DNA of 13,581 nt, from contig NW_001915128.1 of NCBI RefSeq assembly GCF_000208925.1, positions 7,121 through 20,701 on the forward strand. The letters are read 5' to 3'. The notes beneath the pieces are model-generated. The model had not been told where the DNA came from, did no database searches, and saw only the letters and a program-made list of their open reading frames with translations. This DNA comes from Entamoeba histolytica HM-1:IMSS (taxonomy: Eukaryota; Evosea; Mastigamoebida; Endamoebidae). Position numbers and translations under genes: made by a program. Shown in pieces: positions 5,852 to 13,581 of the stretch; position 1 is the first letter of the stretch; each line of letters starts with the position of its first letter.

Positions 5852-7833
5852 AAATACTCTTTTTGAATTAAATACTCAATTGATTTTTTAATCATTAATA
5901 TTGTTGGAGTAAATGAATTTGAAACTTCAATAACAACTTCATTTATTAAATTTGATATAAGTTTTTGTCTTTCTCTTTTCATTATTTTAATAATTGAACA
6001 TTGTAGCTGAATTGATCGTTTTTGTTCTACATCTTCATTAATGTCAAGTAATTTCATTTGAGGTGTAGTTTTAATAAGTTTAGTAATATTAGTAACAGTA
6101 TGTTGTGGTTGATAATTATTATTTATTTTATAAGTATCTTCTGTTTTAATAAGTAATCCATGAGCAACAAGATTATCACATACTTGTAATAAAAATGTTC
6201 TATTTTCAATTGACTTTGATAATTCTTCAATGCAACATTCATATTTTGAATGAAAATGATATAATATACAATATTGAATAGTTGTACAATATAATAAAGT
6301 TTTATTATTAAAACTAAATGATACTACACATAATGAATGTTCTGGTTCAATACTAATTCTTCTACTTGGAAATTTTTCTAAATAAAATTGTTTAAATGGT
6401 TGGAAAATAGCATCTAATGAAGGGGGTAAATGAACAATAGAATTGATTTCATGTTGAGGTAATCCAAATACAACAATATCAAATTTTATTTTCTGTTCAA
6501 CATTTGACGTATTCTTTTCTTTAAATTGTTTAACTAGTTCTAATGAAGTGATATAATCTTGAATAAGACTTGATATTCTTGAAACGGTAGAAGTTCCAAA
6601 ATATTGTTTAAGATAATTAACAAAAACATTTATTGTATCAATACTTTTAATTTTTCCTGAAACAATTTTTCCATAGAGAGTTTTCCAGAATAAACTTTCA
6701 AAAATATCTCTCGAAGGAAGAAGAATAAGTGTTTTCATAAATTGAATAATTTTTGTTTCATTAAAGTTATCTATAATTTGAAAAGCATATTTAGTCATTA
6801 TAACATGAATAGTATCACCATTTTTAAGAAGACAATCAGAAGAAGCGATACCTTCTTTTAATCCACTTATAATAGACTCTCCATAAATACTATCAGATTG
6901 AATTTCATCAAATATCATTATTGTTTCACATACTTTTTCTGCGTTAAATTCTTTAAAACAATCAAATAATTTTTTGATATATTGTTTACTTCCACTATTA
7001 CAAAGAGACTTAAAACTATTAATAATATCTTCTTTCAATGAAACTAGATGTAATAGTTGAAGACTTTGCTTTATTCCATGAATGTCAGAATGTTCAAAAT
7101 ATTTCTTTAATCCATAAATGACTTCTTCAATAAATACAAATTTGTTATTCATTTCTTTTCTTAATGTAACTTCATCTTCCTTTAATAGTGTTTGTAATAC
7201 TTTATTTTCTTTTTTCATTAACTCATTAATTTTCTTAATATATTCACCACTTTGTCTTGCTTCATTAAAATCATTGTTAAAATCATTTCTGATATATTCA
7301 TTTAACTTCTCTCTAACTTTTTCTCCAAATTGCCAACTTATTACTTCTTTTAAAAAATAAATTAATTCTCCAATAGCAAATGGATAATTTTTGTCTTTTT
7401 CTTTAATCTCTTTTAATTGCTTTTTTAACCATTCAATAATATCTGTTTTCTCTAGTTCTTTAATAACACTCTCTCCCCAACATTTCTTTAATTCTTTTTC
7501 AAAAGAAATACCAACTCTTAATCTTCTTTGATCTGATAATATACAAAACATTCCTTTAATATTATCTTGTGCTTGTTCAAATTGTTTCTTAACATCTTTA
7601 ATCCACGCAATTAATTCATGAATATGTTCTCCTTTTGAATAAAAAGGTTCAATGAGTGTTTTAACTGTTTTACTAACATCTGAAATAATAAGATTAATTA
7701 ATCTTGCCTTTTCTTCTGGATTTGATATAATATATTCACTAAATTGAAAATTTATTTCTACAACCTCTTGTAATTTCATTTTTCTTTCAAACGCTAATGA
7801 AACACCTTTTTGTGCTATTTCTTCAATGTTCAT
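5806..7833 (-). CDS. Cullin family protein (RING ubiquitin-ligase scaffold)
   Basis: Cullins bind an Rbx/RING protein through the C-terminal part and a substrate adaptor through N-terminal helical repeats, building a ubiquitin ligase. The 675-residue product is somewhat shorter than typical cullins (about 750). The first 440 or so residues are helical and divergent. The C-terminal alpha/beta region starts near residue 449 (FDIVVFGLPQHEINSIVHLP, then FKQFYLEKFPSRR). The neddylation winged-helix domain is clear: EQKRSIQLQCSIIKIMKRERQKL, then FTPTILMIKKSIEYLIQKEYL, ending in YLA, the usual cullin terminus. Lys619 in IIKIMK matches the NEDD8 acceptor of IVRIMK. That lysine and ending argue against APC2, which is not neddylated. 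The subtype cannot be set from sequence alone. The start is the first Met after an in-frame TAA near 7849. The stop overlaps the NatD stop. Confidence 0.88.
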   Translation of the reverse strand: MNIEEIAQKGVSLAFERKMKLQEVVEINFQFSEYIISNPEEKARLINLIISDVSKTVKTLIEPFYSKGEHIHELIAWIKDVKKQFEQAQDNIKGMFCILSDQRRLRVGISFEKELKKCWGESVIKELEKTDIIEWLKKQLKEIKEKDKNYPFAIGELIYFLKEVISWQFGEKVREKLNEYIRNDFNNDFNEARQSGEYIKKINELMKKENKVLQTLLKEDEVTLRKEMNNKFVFIEEVIYGLKKYFEHSDIHGIKQSLQLLHLVSLKEDIINSFKSLCNSGSKQYIKKLFDCFKEFNAEKVCETIMIFDEIQSDSIYGESIISGLKEGIASSDCLLKNGDTIHVIMTKYAFQIIDNFNETKIIQFMKTLILLPSRDIFESLFWKTLYGKIVSGKIKSIDTINVFVNYLKQYFGTSTVSRISSLIQDYITSLELVKQFKEKNTSNVEQKIKFDIVVFGLPQHEINSIVHLPPSLDAIFQPFKQFYLEKFPSRRISIEPEHSLCVVSFSFNNKTLLYCTTIQYCILYHFHSKYECCIEELSKSIENRTFLLQVCDNLVAHGLLIKTEDTYKINNNYQPQHTVTNITKLIKTTPQMKLLDINEDVEQKRSIQLQCSIIKIMKRERQKLISNLINEVVIEVSNSFTPTILMIKKSIEYLIQKEYLKRNENNSSMIVYLA

Positions 7834-8138
7834 TTTCTTTTTAATGAATTATAATTTCTAAGTTAAAGATTGTTTTTTATTAACAAAATAACCCTTTTGA
7901 AGTATAATTTATTTCTTTATAATTTTGTTTTATATTACAATACCAAAAAAATACCAAAAAATGGAATAGTCATAATGTTGATTGTTGTGTTATATTTTCA
8001 GAAGTTCATAGAACAAATCAATTTATCTTCTGTCAACTCCTTTAAAAAATGCAAATTTCTTTTTGGTTAAGAAAATCATAAAAAATTAAACAGAAAAAAG
8101 AAACTTTAAAAAAAAAGGAGTAGAAATAATTAAAACAA
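7834..8138. promoter_or_regulatory. Divergent intergenic region between cullin and the EEP-fold gene
   Basis: This 305-bp gap should carry both promoters. ACTTTAAAAAAAAAGGAG (8103-8120), 19 bases before the ATG at 8139, is a possible TATA-like or initiator segment for the + gene. A perfect tandem 11-bp duplication lies at 7940-7961. The only reading frames inside are a TTG-started one and a 31-codon ATG frame at 7975-8070, neither convincing. I see no RNA gene. Confidence 0.5.
7940..7961. repeat. Tandem 11-bp duplication (ATACCAAAAAA x2)
   Basis: Bases 7940-7950 and 7951-7961 are identical and adjacent, in the non-coding gap between the divergent cullin and EEP-fold genes. The origin is probably simple slippage. 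A role is not indicated. Confidence 0.75.
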
Positions 8139-9329
8139 ATGGCTACTAAATTGGATTTTAACATATTTTTAACACCAAAAGTTTATATATCACTAGCTGT
8201 TATAGTTTCAGTGATTATAATATTGTTTATTGCAATATTTGTATTTCAGTGTTATCATAGAAATTGTTTTATAACATTAAAAGAAATACTCATTGAAAGT
8301 GATTATTCAACACAACAAATTAGTGTTTTATCTTATAACCTTTGTATGAGAGCACCTTTAGTTTCAAATGAAGGAGATGATTTTAAGAATGTTAGATTAG
8401 ATTTATTTATTAAAAATGTATTAGAACATTTTGACATTATTTTTTTACAAGACGTTATTGGGGCATATTCAGCTCGAAGAGCACATTTAATAGAAGTTTG
8501 TTTATATAAAATTTATTATTAAATAACACTCATTAAAAATTAGTGTGCATATGAAAAAGGATTAACACATTCATTAGTAAGTTTAACTCCAATATTACCT
8601 TGTTTTATTTGTGATGGAGGATTACTTATATTAAGTAGAATTCCTTTAAAAGATAGAGATCAATATATCTTTAAATCAAGGATATATCCAGAATCAATTT
8701 TATCTCGAGGTATCTTATATTCAAAAATTCAACCAAATGAATCAACAACATTACATATATTTAATACTCAATTACAATCAATTTCTAATAATCCCCTTGT
8801 TAATCAAGTACGTCTGAATCAATTAGATGAATTAGTTAAATTTATTTTATCAAAAACTAGTAAAGATGAATATCCTATTCTAGTTTGTGGAGATTTTAGT
8901 ATTAATGCATTAGCTAAAGCAGAAACAATTATTGATGAAACATTTTGGGAAAGTGGTGAAACTGAAGAAAGTGAAATGAAAGATTCTATTAAATATATTG
9001 AAGAACAAACTGATGAGTATGTACAGTTAATAGACAAATTATCAGATATTGGAATTGTTAAAGATATTATTTATAATGGTCTTCATCGTCATCCAATTAC
9101 TACAGGAGATACATATTTTGATAATAATAATAAAGAACTTCCATTAGAAACAGTATTAACAAAGAAAGAGGATCAATTATCTAAACGATGTGAAGATTAT
9201 ATATTTCTTATTATAAGGTCAAAAGAAATAGAAATAGTAAATCCATATATTCATACATATGATGTAAATAATGATAATTTTAATTTTTTATCATCACATT
9301 ATGGATTAAGTTGTGTTATTAATTGTTAA
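8139..9329 (+). CDS. Membrane-anchored EEP-fold (sphingomyelinase-like) protein, join(8139..8495,8544..9329)
   Basis: Endonuclease/exonuclease/phosphatase superfamily, closest by motif order to neutral sphingomyelinases, which cut sphingomyelin to ceramide and phosphocholine. Spliced product is 380 residues (119 + 261). One membrane segment spans about 15-39 (VYISLAVIVSVIIILFIAIFVF), so it is a single-pass or signal-anchor protein. Fold blocks in order: ISVLSYNL (61-68), DIIFLQDV (99-106), GGLLILSR (144-151), HIFNTQLQS (190-198), PILVCGDFSIN (230-240), GDTY (307-310), RCEDYIF (334-340), SSHYGLS (369-375). Asn67, Asp236 and His371 fit conserved active-site residues. However, the usual Glu (LQE), His (NTH), Asn (GDxN) and Asp (SDH) are Asp105, Gln195, Ser238 and Ser370. 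It is therefore probably weakly active or inactive; substrate is unknown. Diverges from the cullin gene and converges on the BEACH gene. Confidence 0.82.
8496..8543 (+). other. Spliceosomal intron in the EEP-fold gene (48 nt)
   Basis: It begins GTTTGTTTA and ends AAATTAG, the same signature as the other intron in this window. The unspliced frame stops at the TAA at 8520-8522. Removal joins exon 1 (ending RRAHLIE) to exon 2 (starting CAYEKGLTHS) in phase 0. This restores a continuous EEP domain: the blocks up to LQDV are in exon 1 and those from GGLLILSR on are in exon 2. Confidence 0.9.
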
Positions 9330-9384
9330 GCCATATTGAAATTAAAATATATTAATTAAATTTAAAGAAGTAATTCAATTTGTT
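9330..9384. terminator. Shared 55-bp 3' region of convergent EEP-fold and BEACH genes
   Basis: The palindrome TTAATTAA at 9352-9359 reads the same on both strands and lies about 25 bases from each stop. It could serve as an AT-rich 3'-processing element for both transcripts. Nothing else fits in this gap. Confidence 0.4.
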
Positions 9385-12300
9385 TTAAAGAGTAATTGGT
9401 TGTTTTTGTATTAATCTAACAATATTACCAGATATTGTATAAATCCAAATAGAATGATTAATTATAAATAATGAACATATTTTTTCATTTATTAATATTT
9501 CTTCATTTGAACTCCACTGAGATAAATTATATGAATTATGAAAAGTAATTAAATCATCAGAAATACAACAAATATTTGAACTATTAAATAAAGGAAGAAT
9601 AAAATCACATGTTTCTTCAATTTCAGATAATAATTTACCTTTTAATGAATAACAAAGTAAATTAGTTGTTGTTACAATAAATAGTTTATTATCACAAAAT
9701 GTTAAATCATTAATTGGATTATCAATATTAAACTTTAAAACTATTTTCATTGAACTTAATCTAGTAAGAGTAATAATACCTTTTTTACAAATAGTAGCAA
9801 GTAAATCATTATGAATATCATATTTACTTAATATTATTTCTCCTTCATGACTTGTAATAATTTTAATTTTACCTAAAGATAAAGGAGTTTTAGAATTAAT
9901 TTTAGTAATAAACAAAGTAGAATCTTTTGATCCAGTAATTAAATAATCATATTTTTTATTTCTTATAATAGACAAATAACTTATTGTATTTAAATGTAAT
10001 TTTAAACACAATACTTCTTTTCCATTATCAATTTGATATACATGAATATTATTATCTTCTTTTGATGCAATAAATAAATATTTACCGTCTGAAGTAAAAC
10101 AACATTTATTTCTTTCAATATGAATATAATTTGGTTTATTAATTTGTATATTTCCATTTATTTTAAGATGATTATTAGTATCTATACTTATTTTAAATAT
10201 TCCTTTATCTCCAATTACCATTATATCATCATTGTTTATTTGAATACTTTCAATGATTTTACCAATATCTAATTTATCAATTATTTGATTTATTGTATTT
10301 GATTGAATAAACATTCTTGGTGGATGTGGTTTATTAAATAATTGAACTGGAACTTGTCCACCAAACATATGTCTTTGTAAAAATAATTCTAATTCATTTT
10401 TATCCATTTGATTTGGATCATAATTATCTTCATATGCAGTTGGATAATATAAATTTTTAGCATTTAATGCTTCATTTCCAGTAGATTTATATCCAAAAAT
10501 AAGATCAATCCATTGATGAAGATGTGAACTAACATATGGTGATTCTAATGCAAGTCTATGTAATGAAATAAATTCTTCAGGAGTTTTTGCCCATTGAGGT
10601 AAAGAGACATCATCTACTTGTTGTTTTGTATCAGGTAAAATACCAAAATTAAAATGATTTTCATTTATTAAAAATTCTGGTAAATAATAAAATTCTGGAA
10701 TTAATTCAATATTACATTGAGTACTTGACATACATGTTTTCCAAGAATGTTCAATTGAATAAAACATTCTTTCAGGTCTATCAAAATGACCATTATTCAT
10801 TTTAATAAACATAGTTGTATAAGGTTCACATCTAATTAAAAAGAAAAGAACATAATCACAAGCAGAATAAAATGTAGTATAATAATAAGGTATTTGATCT
10901 TTTTGAATACCATTTTCACCAAATAATTGATTAAATTTTTCTTGATCAATTTTAAAACGTTCAGGATTAATACAAGGAATTGGTAATGAAAGATCTCTAT
11001 AAATATTTTCATCATTTAAATTTAATGATGTAGATTTATAATCTTTTAAAATCCATGGAAATATTGGATATTGAGTTAAATCATGATAAGACCTACTTGA
11101 ATATCTATTTAATAACATTAAATATTCAAAATTACTTATTTCTCCATTTTGCCATTTTTTTAATGATTGTTGAATTAAATTATTTAAATTAAATTCATTT
11201 AATCCACTAATTTTTCTTAATAAAGTAAAGACTTTAATCATATTTTTTTTATTATTAAATATAATATACATTGATTTTCCATTCATAAAAAATATTTCTA
11301 TTCCTTCATATTTCATTAAATATCTTCTTGGAAGTATTTCTTCAATATTATTAATATTATACTTTTTTATAATTAGTTTATTCGTAGTATTATTGTTATT
11401 ATTATTATTTTCATTAAATATTAATATATTATCAATTACTTTAATCATTCCATTTAATGTCCATGGTTTTTGAAAATCTTTTATTTTCATAAATGCTTTT
11501 TCTGTAATTAATTCACAATTCATTTCAAATATAATTTGTTGTGAATAATTAATCTCTTCTTTATCACAATATTGTTCAATAAATACATTATGTGAATTCA
11601 TTTTTTTAATTATAAATGATTCATTATCCATTTCTATTTCTTTATCTTTTCTTTCACTAGAATAAACAAGTGCTTCTTTATGTAAATCAATCATTTCATT
11701 TCCTTTAAAATTTCCTTTCATTCCATCAATTTCAATTGATTCAATTTGCCAATATTTTGGTATTCCATTTATTTCATTCATCATTTTTCCATCAAATTTT
11801 TTATATTTTCTATCTAATAGTTCTATTTCTTTATTTAATTTTTCTTTTAATTCTTCAATTCTTTTTTCTTCACAATTATTTCTAACTTCATTACCAATAA
11901 ATCCACAAAGAGTATTTTCTTTATTTTCTTTTTTCTTTCCAGCAATTAAATTAATTTCATCATTACAAATAGCACGATACTCTTCATCATCTAATAAAAT
12001 ATTTGATGCATACCCACTAAGAATTCTTCTTACTTTTGAAAATATAACTCCATTAATAATTTCTTCTAAATGATTACTTTTTCCATTTATTAATAAATCA
12101 ATCATTTCTTCTCTTTCATTTTCAGAACCATTTTGATAATTTTTAATTTCTTTAATTAAATCATCATAAAATATTTTACTAATATTTAAAAATAATTGTA
12201 CTAATCTTTCTCTAACATCTAATACTTTTGTTATCATAATTCTATCCATACAATATACTCCATACATAGCAAGTACTTCTTTTTTATTATCTTTTAATTG

Positions 12301-13581
12301 AACTATTTCATTAGTATTTTCAGTTACTTGAATTGCACGAATAATTCTCATTTTTCTTAAAGCTTTTTTAACATAAGAATTATCTTTATATTTTTCAAAA
12401 AATGGAATAATACTTTCAATAGTAAATACTCTAGGAGTGTCTGTTTGAAGAAGTTTTGTTAAAAATAAATTAGTACACATTACTAATGCTTTTAATCCTT
12501 TTTCACTTTTTTTTTCTTCTAATGCTTTACTTATATTAAATAATAAATCTGGTAATAATGCATATTCTCCTGAACATTCATCAACTTTAATAAATAATAA
12601 ATAAAGTTTTGATATATTTTCATAATTTCTTAATGACTCATTTGTTAAACTTCTTTTTAATAATAATCCAATTGTTCTCAATCTTTTAAAATCACCTTTA
12701 ATTCCATTAATTAATGATTCGACTATTTTAAAATTTATTTCTTTTCCATTACAAATTTGAATTAAATTTTTTGGTTGTGAAATCCAAAAAATTGTTAATT
12801 TATCAGCAACTTCATTTGTAGAATATTGAAATATATTTAAATATATTTCTTGAATATTAATTAATTCTGTTATTTTAATTGGATAATTTTGAAATACTCT
12901 TAATTCTTCTAATGTAAAAATACCTTCAATTGAAATAGTCAATTGAATTGTTTGTGAAATATTTTGAAAATATGGAAATTTAGAATCAACAAATTCCAAA
13001 AATTTACCAATACATTCAAATATTAATGCTTTAATTGTATATTTAAATTTAAATAAAAGATTAAGTAATTCTTGACATAAATAAGAAATAAATATTTCAA
13101 TCCATTTAGATGAATAATTTATTGATTTTAATAACATTATAAATCCTTCTATAAAAATATTATCATTTTTAATAATATTTAAAGTACTAATAAATGGTTG
13201 TAATGTTTGTTTATTTGGTTGAATACAATCTCCCATAGATTTCCAAATAAAATTTCTTAATTCATTAATTTCATTTATTGATAATTTTCTTATCATTTTT
13301 GTATGAAGTTTTAAATTAGATGGAAATTCTGGTTGAAAATATAATATTAATAAATCTGATAAATATTGCATATATCTATTATTTCCTTTCATTAATTGAA
13401 CTACTTTTTGTAATACATATTTTTGAAATGTAAAAGAAAATGGTGTCCATAATCTAAAATCAAATAAAATTGATTGAAATATTTCATATGTTTCAATATC
13501 TTTTTCAAAATATTCTGCTAATTTTTGAAATTGATCAAATATTGCAGGAATAACAAAAACTGGAGTAGAATGTGAAATAAT
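9385..13581 (-). CDS. PH-BEACH-WD40 protein (5' end outside window)
   Basis: BEACH proteins (LYST, LRBA, neurobeachin, WDFY3 types) are large scaffolds in vesicle traffic, lysosome size control and autophagy. The frame runs open to the right edge (1398 residues in the window), so the Met at 13390-13392 is internal. Order from the N-terminal side: a long helical, divergent region (about 13581-11500); a PH-like domain (about 11490-11200, starting KPWTLNG); the BEACH domain (about 11170-10420) with YPIFPWIL, INPERF, HFDRPERMFYSIEHSW, ELIPEFYYLPEFL, LPQWA, HRLALESPYVSSHLHQWIDLIFGY in pieces and ending PTAYED; and a WD40-type propeller (about 10300-9388) with weak repeats. A short Asn run sits in the PH region. 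No catalytic activity is expected; the domain binds partners and membranes. The exact BEACH class cannot be assigned here. Confidence 0.92.
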   Translation of the reverse strand: MISHSTPVFVIPAIFDQFQKLAEYFEKDIETYEIFQSILFDFRLWTPFSFTFQKYVLQKVVQLMKGNNRYMQYLSDLLILYFQPEFPSNLKLHTKMIRKLSINEINELRNFIWKSMGDCIQPNKQTLQPFISTLNIIKNDNIFIEGFIMLLKSINYSSKWIEIFISYLCQELLNLLFKFKYTIKALIFECIGKFLEFVDSKFPYFQNISQTIQLTISIEGIFTLEELRVFQNYPIKITELINIQEIYLNIFQYSTNEVADKLTIFWISQPKNLIQICNGKEINFKIVESLINGIKGDFKRLRTIGLLLKRSLTNESLRNYENISKLYLLFIKVDECSGEYALLPDLLFNISKALEEKKSEKGLKALVMCTNLFLTKLLQTDTPRVFTIESIIPFFEKYKDNSYVKKALRKMRIIRAIQVTENTNEIVQLKDNKKEVLAMYGVYCMDRIMITKVLDVRERLVQLFLNISKIFYDDLIKEIKNYQNGSENEREEMIDLLINGKSNHLEEIINGVIFSKVRRILSGYASNILLDDEEYRAICNDEINLIAGKKKENKENTLCGFIGNEVRNNCEEKRIEELKEKLNKEIELLDRKYKKFDGKMMNEINGIPKYWQIESIEIDGMKGNFKGNEMIDLHKEALVYSSERKDKEIEMDNESFIIKKMNSHNVFIEQYCDKEEINYSQQIIFEMNCELITEKAFMKIKDFQKPWTLNGMIKVIDNILIFNENNNNNNNTTNKLIIKKYNINNIEEILPRRYLMKYEGIEIFFMNGKSMYIIFNNKKNMIKVFTLLRKISGLNEFNLNNLIQQSLKKWQNGEISNFEYLMLLNRYSSRSYHDLTQYPIFPWILKDYKSTSLNLNDENIYRDLSLPIPCINPERFKIDQEKFNQLFGENGIQKDQIPYYYTTFYSACDYVLFFLIRCEPYTTMFIKMNNGHFDRPERMFYSIEHSWKTCMSSTQCNIELIPEFYYLPEFLINENHFNFGILPDTKQQVDDVSLPQWAKTPEEFISLHRLALESPYVSSHLHQWIDLIFGYKSTGNEALNAKNLYYPTAYEDNYDPNQMDKNELELFLQRHMFGGQVPVQLFNKPHPPRMFIQSNTINQIIDKLDIGKIIESIQINNDDIMVIGDKGIFKISIDTNNHLKINGNIQINKPNYIHIERNKCCFTSDGKYLFIASKEDNNIHVYQIDNGKEVLCLKLHLNTISYLSIIRNKKYDYLITGSKDSTLFITKINSKTPLSLGKIKIITSHEGEIILSKYDIHNDLLATICKKGIITLTRLSSMKIVLKFNIDNPINDLTFCDNKLFIVTTTNLLCYSLKGKLLSEIEETCDFILPLFNSSNICCISDDLITFHNSYNLSQWSSNEEILINEKICSLFIINHSIWIYTISGNIVRLIQKQPITL
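11386..11412 (-). repeat. AAT-type triplet run coding a short poly-Asn stretch
   Basis: On the minus strand AAT/AAC triplets encode six Asn in a row followed by Thr-Thr-Asn, between two beta strands of the PH-like domain of the BEACH protein. This position is a loop, so the run could vary in length between strains without breaking the fold. Confidence 0.7.

Noticed and set aside
5806..7833. APC2-type cullin
   Set aside because: APC2 lacks the neddylation lysine and the YLA ending; both are present here.
7870..8070. 66-codon frame in the cullin/EEP gap
   Set aside because: It opens with TTG, which is not a credible nuclear eukaryotic start. From its first ATG (7975) only 31 hydrophobic, low-complexity codons remain, and it lies in a divergent promoter.
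8819..9037. 72-codon minus-strand frame inside the EEP-fold gene
   Set aside because: It lies wholly antisense to a conserved coding exon (GDFSIN region) and has no family features.
8976..9329. A separate 117-residue gene starting at the ATG at 8976
   Set aside because: This ATG is in frame with 144 codons of exon 2 before it, which contain conserved EEP blocks. It is an internal Met.
8139..9329. A frameshifted pseudogene split into two ORFs
   Set aside because: The break is explained fully by a 48-nt GTTTGT...TAG intron that joins both halves in phase. No frameshift is needed.

Overview
The window looks like nuclear DNA of an Entamoeba species (E. histolytica / E. dispar group; the genus call is fairly safe, the species is not resolved). 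The reasons are: very AT-rich DNA, compact single-exon eukaryotic genes separated by 55 to 360 bp, two short introns (56 and 48 nt) that both begin GTTTGT and end TAG as Entamoeba introns do, TAATTT-like 3' signals, and a purely eukaryotic gene set. No transposon, RNA gene, CRISPR array or viral gene was recognised.

Layout from left to right. (1) 3-1292 (+): C-terminal part of an ABCC/MRP-type ABC transporter, open at the left edge, with a complete second nucleotide-binding domain and a repeated Ser/Thr-Pro tail. (2) 1654-2580 (-): a compact Dph7-like WD40 protein of diphthamide synthesis on elongation factor 2. (3) 2695-5118 (+): a transportin/karyopherin-beta2-like nuclear import receptor, divergent from Dph7 across a purine-rich 114-bp promoter. 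(4) 5208-5809 (+): a two-exon NatD/NAA40-like histone N-terminal acetyltransferase. (5) 5806-7833 (-): a cullin whose stop codon overlaps the NatD stop on the other strand. (6) 8139-9329 (+): a two-exon, membrane-anchored protein of the sphingomyelinase-like endonuclease/exonuclease/phosphatase fold with several catalytic positions replaced. (7) 9385-13581 (-): a large PH-BEACH-WD40 protein, open at the right edge.

The genes are housekeeping or cell-biological and do not form an operon or a single pathway. They cover transport, translation-factor modification, nuclear import, chromatin or protein N-terminal acetylation, ubiquitin ligase scaffolding, membrane lipid-type hydrolase fold and vesicle trafficking.

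The observations most worth a second look are the likely pseudoenzyme at 8139-9329, the changed substrate pocket of the NatD homologue together with its easily missed first exon, and the zero-length 3' gap between NatD and cullin, where each gene must carry the other's 3'-end signals. Residue comparisons with human or bacterial relatives are from memory of those families and were not computed.
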